The notes under the pieces are model-generated. The model was given only the letters and a program-made list of their open reading frames with translations. It searched no databases and was not told where the DNA came from. The translations under genes were made by a program, and so were the position numbers. DNA of 9,315 nucleotides from Nitrospirota bacterium (GTDB lineage Bacteria; Nitrospirota; Thermodesulfovibrionia; Thermodesulfovibrionales; Dissulfurispiraceae), in NCBI GenBank assembly GCA_013349595.1, contig DUZI01000052.1:1-9315 (forward strand), given 5' to 3'. This document shows, piece after piece, positions 7,087-9,315 of this stretch (positions are counted from its first letter, which is position 1; the number at the start of each line of letters is the position of its first letter).

Positions 7087-8088
7087 TTAATGAAGATTGT
7101 TTCTAATCTTTTCAGCAATGTCTTCAGCAGTCAGTCGATAAATTTTCATCAACTCTGTGGGCGACCCTGACATGCCAAAGGTATCCCTAATCCCCGTTCT
7201 TATGATTTTCACAGGGTAATTTTCAGATAGAAATTCCGCAACTGCACCACCAAGACCACCAATGATAGAGTGTTCTTCTGCAGTTAATACAAGTTTACAG
7301 CCACTTACAGCCTCAAGAATTGTATCACCATCAAGGGGCTTTATGGTTGATACATTTATAACACCACAATCAATGCTACTTTGTAATAATATCTCCCTTG
7401 CCTTCAAGGATTCATTAACCATTAAACCTGTGGCAATTATGCAAGCATCTTTACCTTTATGGAATTTGTAAGCCTTGCCGATTGATGCCTTATAATCGTT
7501 AGGCATAACCGCCTTTGCCTTTGCCCTTCCCAATCTCATGTAGGCAGGACCGTTATATTCTGCCAGAATGTTTACAAATTGAGCAGTCTCGAAACCATCA
7601 GCAGGGACTATTATTGTCATATTAGGAATTACTCTCATGAGTGCTATATCCTCATTTGCCTGATGAGATGCCCCATCTTCCCCAACAGTAATACCTGAGT
7701 GGGTTGCTGCAAGTTTTACATTAAGGAAAGGGTAGGCAATAGTCTGTCTTATTTGTTCCCAAGCCCTACCTGTCTCAAAGACCGCAAAGGTTGAGGCAAA
7801 AGGTATTAGACCTGATAGGGCAAACCCTCCTGCTGTGCAAACCATATCTTGTTCAGAGATACCGATATTAAAAAATCTTTCAGGAAAGGCTTTGGCAAAT
7901 TTAATAGTCTTTGTAGAGCAAGATAAATCGGCATCTAATACTACAATCTTTTCATTTGATATGCCTAAATTATAGAGAGCAGTCCCATAGGCATCTCTTG
8001 TAGCCATATCTTTGCCTGCAAGGCTTGCAATCTCCTCAGACCTTAATAATGCTTTATTTAGTTGTGATTCTTCTGGTCTGTTAGCCAC
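7087..8088 (-). CDS. Transketolase, C-terminal subunit (pyrimidine-binding and C-terminal domains)
   Basis: A 333-residue half of a split transketolase, acting in the cytoplasm with the N subunit to move two-carbon units between sugar phosphates in the non-oxidative pentose phosphate pathway. Seen: the pyrimidine-binding domain at about 28-190, with LDADLSCSTKT at 51-61, the cofactor-activating glutamate E79 in NIGISEQDM, and AATHSGITVGEDGASHQ (H130, D138, H142). The C-terminal domain (about 200-330) carries TAEEHSIIGGLGG (E271, H273). The related DXP synthase and pyruvate dehydrogenase E1-beta families are less likely, given the paired N subunit and the DGASHQ motif. The start is a GTG that overlaps the end of the N-subunit gene by 8 nt, supported by AAAGGAG 10 nt upstream. 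An ATG at residue 28 would give a more typical N-terminus (MATRDAYG) but has no ribosome site. The extra 27 residues are therefore somewhat uncertain. Confidence 0.93.
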   Translation of the reverse strand: MANRPEESQLNKALLRSEEIASLAGKDMATRDAYGTALYNLGISNEKIVVLDADLSCSTKTIKFAKAFPERFFNIGISEQDMVCTAGGFALSGLIPFASTFAVFETGRAWEQIRQTIAYPFLNVKLAATHSGITVGEDGASHQANEDIALMRVIPNMTIIVPADGFETAQFVNILAEYNGPAYMRLGRAKAKAVMPNDYKASIGKAYKFHKGKDACIIATGLMVNESLKAREILLQSSIDCGVINVSTIKPLDGDTILEAVSGCKLVLTAEEHSIIGGLGGAVAEFLSENYPVKIIRTGIRDTFGMSGSPTELMKIYRLTAEDIAEKIRNNLH

Positions 8089-8920
8089 TTGAGAACAACT
8101 CCTTTAAAGCAATTTCCAGTTCTTCCTTTGAAGGTGCTACACCATGATATTGAACCTTGTCCTCAAAAATAGACACACCTTTACCCTTAACTGTTTTTGC
8201 TATTATTACAGTGGGTTTCCCCTTACACCTTTCTGCCTCATCAAGGGCATTTATAATCTCCTTTATGTTATGACCATCTATGTTTATCACATTCCAACCA
8301 AAGGCAATCCATTTATCAGGGATTGGGTCAATCTTCATGACCTCTGCACATCTGCCATCTATCTGAAGACCATTATTATCGACAATTGCGCAAAGATTAT
8401 CAGACTTGTAATGGGCAGATGTCATTGCAGCCTCCCATATTTGACCTTCTTGTATCTCTCCATCTCCAAGAAGGCAATAGACCCTTGCAGGTATTTTTTG
8501 TAGTCTCAAACCCATCGCAAGACCGTTTGCAATAGATAAACCCTGTCCTAAGGAACCTGTTGATACTTCTACACCTTTTAAGAGCTTTGATGAAGGATGT
8601 CCTTGAAGGGGGCTATTTATTTTACGGAGTGTAGTCAAGAGAGATTTTTCAAAATAACCTGTCATAGCAAGCAAACTGTAAAGCACAGGTGCCGCATGTC
8701 CCTTTGAAAGAATAAACCTGTCTCGCTCTTTCCACTCAGGTTCATTGGGTCTATGTCTCATCTTATAATAAAAAAGAACTGCAACAATATCAGTGGCAGA
8801 TAGGGAACCGCCTGTGTGTCCTGAACCAGCAATATTGAGCATCTTTAATATCTCAATCCTTGCTTCCTTTGCTTTTTCTTTAAGAAAGTTAATATCTTTT
8901 GATTGGTTTAACTGATTCAT
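8081..8920 (-). CDS. Transketolase, N-terminal subunit (TPP-binding domain)
   Basis: A 279-residue cytoplasmic subunit carrying the diphosphate-binding half of thiamine pyrophosphate transketolase. Readable landmarks are AGSGHTGGSLS (H35), SKGHAAPVLYS (H75), the LQGHPS motif (H108), STGSLGQGLSIANG at 120-133, the TPP/Mg2+ motif LGDGEIQEGQIWEA at 151-164 continuing to VDNNGLQIDG at 180-189, DGHN (H217) and YHGVAP (H259). Length matches stand-alone N subunits found in many bacteria and archaea that split the enzyme in two. It is the first gene of the run. A convincing promoter sits 26 nt upstream, but the short leader has only A/T-rich sequence and no Shine-Dalgarno. The C-subunit gene overlaps its 3' end. 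Why a central-carbon enzyme heads a cell-division operon is not explained by the sequence. Confidence 0.95.
   Translation of the reverse strand: MNQLNQSKDINFLKEKAKEARIEILKMLNIAGSGHTGGSLSATDIVAVLFYYKMRHRPNEPEWKERDRFILSKGHAAPVLYSLLAMTGYFEKSLLTTLRKINSPLQGHPSSKLLKGVEVSTGSLGQGLSIANGLAMGLRLQKIPARVYCLLGDGEIQEGQIWEAAMTSAHYKSDNLCAIVDNNGLQIDGRCAEVMKIDPIPDKWIAFGWNVINIDGHNIKEIINALDEAERCKGKPTVIIAKTVKGKGVSIFEDKVQYHGVAPSKEELEIALKELFSSG
8099..8105 (-). promoter_or_regulatory. Ribosome binding site deciding the transketolase C start
   Basis: AAAGGAG lies inside the 3' end of the N-subunit gene, 10 nt before the GTG at 8088. It is the only good Shine-Dalgarno sequence near either candidate start of the C subunit and supports the GTG over the ATG 27 codons downstream. 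Confidence 0.65.
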
Positions 8921-8945
8921 TTTTTTTATTAAAAATAATTTGCTT

Positions 8946-8975
8946 ATTATAAAACCATGAATAGTTATATGTAAA
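8946..8975 (-). promoter_or_regulatory. Sigma70-type promoter of the transketolase-ftsEX operon
   Basis: On the minus strand, TTTACA (8975-8970, five of six matches to TTGACA) is followed after 18 nt by a perfect TATAAT (8951-8946). Transcription would start near 8938-8940, giving a leader of about 20 nt before the transketolase N ATG at 8920. Location and quality make it the best promoter candidate in the window. No operator-like palindrome is evident. Confidence 0.7.
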
Positions 8976-9200
8976 GAGAAGGCGAAGATAAAGACATTTG
9001 CATGGATATCTTTAAATGCAGAAATTATACAGATTTGGACAGCATTGATACCAATGCTTATTCTGAGGCATTTGAAGTCTTGTTTTACCTTTAACTGCTG
9101 TCTCTTATGATTTGAAGCTGCTGGCTGATTTTTGGGGCGGATGTGCTTGTGGTCAGGGTGGAGTTTATGAAAAAAATGGTTGTTAAACTTATTGCTTTAG
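8976..9200 (+). other. Apparently decayed region without a recognisable intact gene
   Basis: Between the operon promoter and the broken nucleotidyltransferase I find no gene of a known family. The plus strand has a 30-codon open frame from the ATG at 9002 to the TAA at 9092-9094 (MDIFKCRNYTDLDS...), with no ribosome site. A different frame then opens at 9076-9186 without a start codon, ending in a Gly/Cys-rich stretch (DFWGGCACGQGG) and TAA. Two back-to-back short frames offset by one base can be the remains of a single small gene, but they may equally be chance. I recognise no family. Confidence 0.4.
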
Positions 9201-9206
9201 TATAAT
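9180..9206 (+). promoter_or_regulatory. Possible promoter of the nucleotidyltransferase gene
   Basis: TTGTTA (9180-9185) and a perfect TATAAT (9201-9206) are separated by 15 nt, shorter than ideal. The predicted start point is at or next to the ATG at 9215, which would give an almost leaderless message. The -35 matches only four of six consensus bases, so this is tentative. Confidence 0.35.
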
Positions 9207-9214
9207 TAATCATT

Positions 9215-9315
9215 ATGAAAGCTGTGCAAAGATTTTAAGCATCCTTCAGTCTCATAAGGAAGGGATTGAAAAATTTGGCGTTAAAAGGATAGGTCTTTTC
9301 GGTTCATTTGTAAAG
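9215..9315 (+). pseudogene. Minimal nucleotidyltransferase (MNT) family protein, N-terminus, frameshifted and cut by the window edge
   Basis: From 9229 to the window end one frame reads KILSILQSHKEGIEKFG and then VKRIGLFGSFVK. The RIGLFGSFV core is the first motif of minimal nucleotidyltransferases (Pol-beta superfamily, often the MNT partner of HEPN toxins). That frame has no ATG, GTG or TTG between its upstream stop (9184) and the motif. A good ATG lies at 9215 in another frame, reading MKAVQRF then stop. Restoring one A in the CAAAG run at 9227-9231 would join them as MKAVQ-KILSIL, a usual N-terminus for the family. So a one-base deletion, real or from sequencing, has probably broken the gene. 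The catalytic aspartates and any HEPN partner lie beyond the right edge. The gene runs opposite to all the others. Confidence 0.6.

Noticed and set aside
7087..8088. 1-deoxy-D-xylulose-5-phosphate synthase or pyruvate dehydrogenase E1-beta as the identity
   Set aside because: The adjacent overlapping gene is a clear transketolase N half, and the E79/DGASHQ/EEH motif set fits a split transketolase C subunit.
8144..8503. Plus-strand open frame of 119 codons inside transketolase N
   Set aside because: Fully antisense to a gene with all transketolase motifs, with no recognisable domain and no start signal. It is a shadow frame.
1..9315. CRISPR array, tRNA, rRNA or riboswitch
   Set aside because: Reading both strands showed no regularly spaced repeats, no cloverleaf with conserved T-loop bases and no recognisable aptamer in the short intergenic stretches.

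Overview
The window is a low-GC bacterial chromosome segment in which every confident gene lies on the minus strand. It reads like a diderm (Gram-negative) envelope locus: FtsE and FtsX, a degenerate-LytM EnvC-type activator, a CtpA-type periplasmic protease and an O-antigen-ligase-type membrane protein. The gene order and protein style remind me of Nitrospirota or deltaproteobacterial-like lineages. That placement is impression only, because no marker gene here fixes the taxonomy.

Reading in the direction of transcription (right to left), a good sigma70-type promoter (about 8946-8975) precedes a tightly packed run. It contains the split transketolase N and C subunits (8920-7087), ftsE (7071-6409), ftsX (6404/6407-5529), an envC-like gene (5513-4335), ctpA (4303-3002) and a PolB-type 3'-5' exonuclease (3005-2346). 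Gaps are 31 nt or less and three junctions overlap or nearly touch, so one polycistronic transcript is likely. FtsEX is the ABC-type complex that gates septal peptidoglycan hydrolysis. The EnvC-like protein has lost every LytM zinc-ligand and catalytic position, as expected for an amidase activator. The CtpA protease is of a type that elsewhere controls murein hydrolases. The amidase itself is not in the window.

A 226-nt gene-free stretch (2120-2345) separates this operon from a second unit, an O-antigen ligase/polymerase-like membrane protein (2119-878) overlapping by ATGA a family 2 glycosyltransferase (881-66). This two-gene unit is bracketed by a nearly identical 40-nt inverted repeat (1-40 and 2141-2179). 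A third, more diverged copy of the repeat core lies at 2267-2294.

The right end (8976-9315, plus strand) looks decayed. It holds two short reading frames of no recognised family, then the N-terminus of a minimal nucleotidyltransferase (MNT) family protein whose reading frame is broken by an apparent one-base deletion. That gene runs off the window edge. I see no tRNA, rRNA, CRISPR array or transposase. Most of the window is conventional. The best candidates for something less ordinary are the repeat-bounded polysaccharide cassette and the broken MNT gene.
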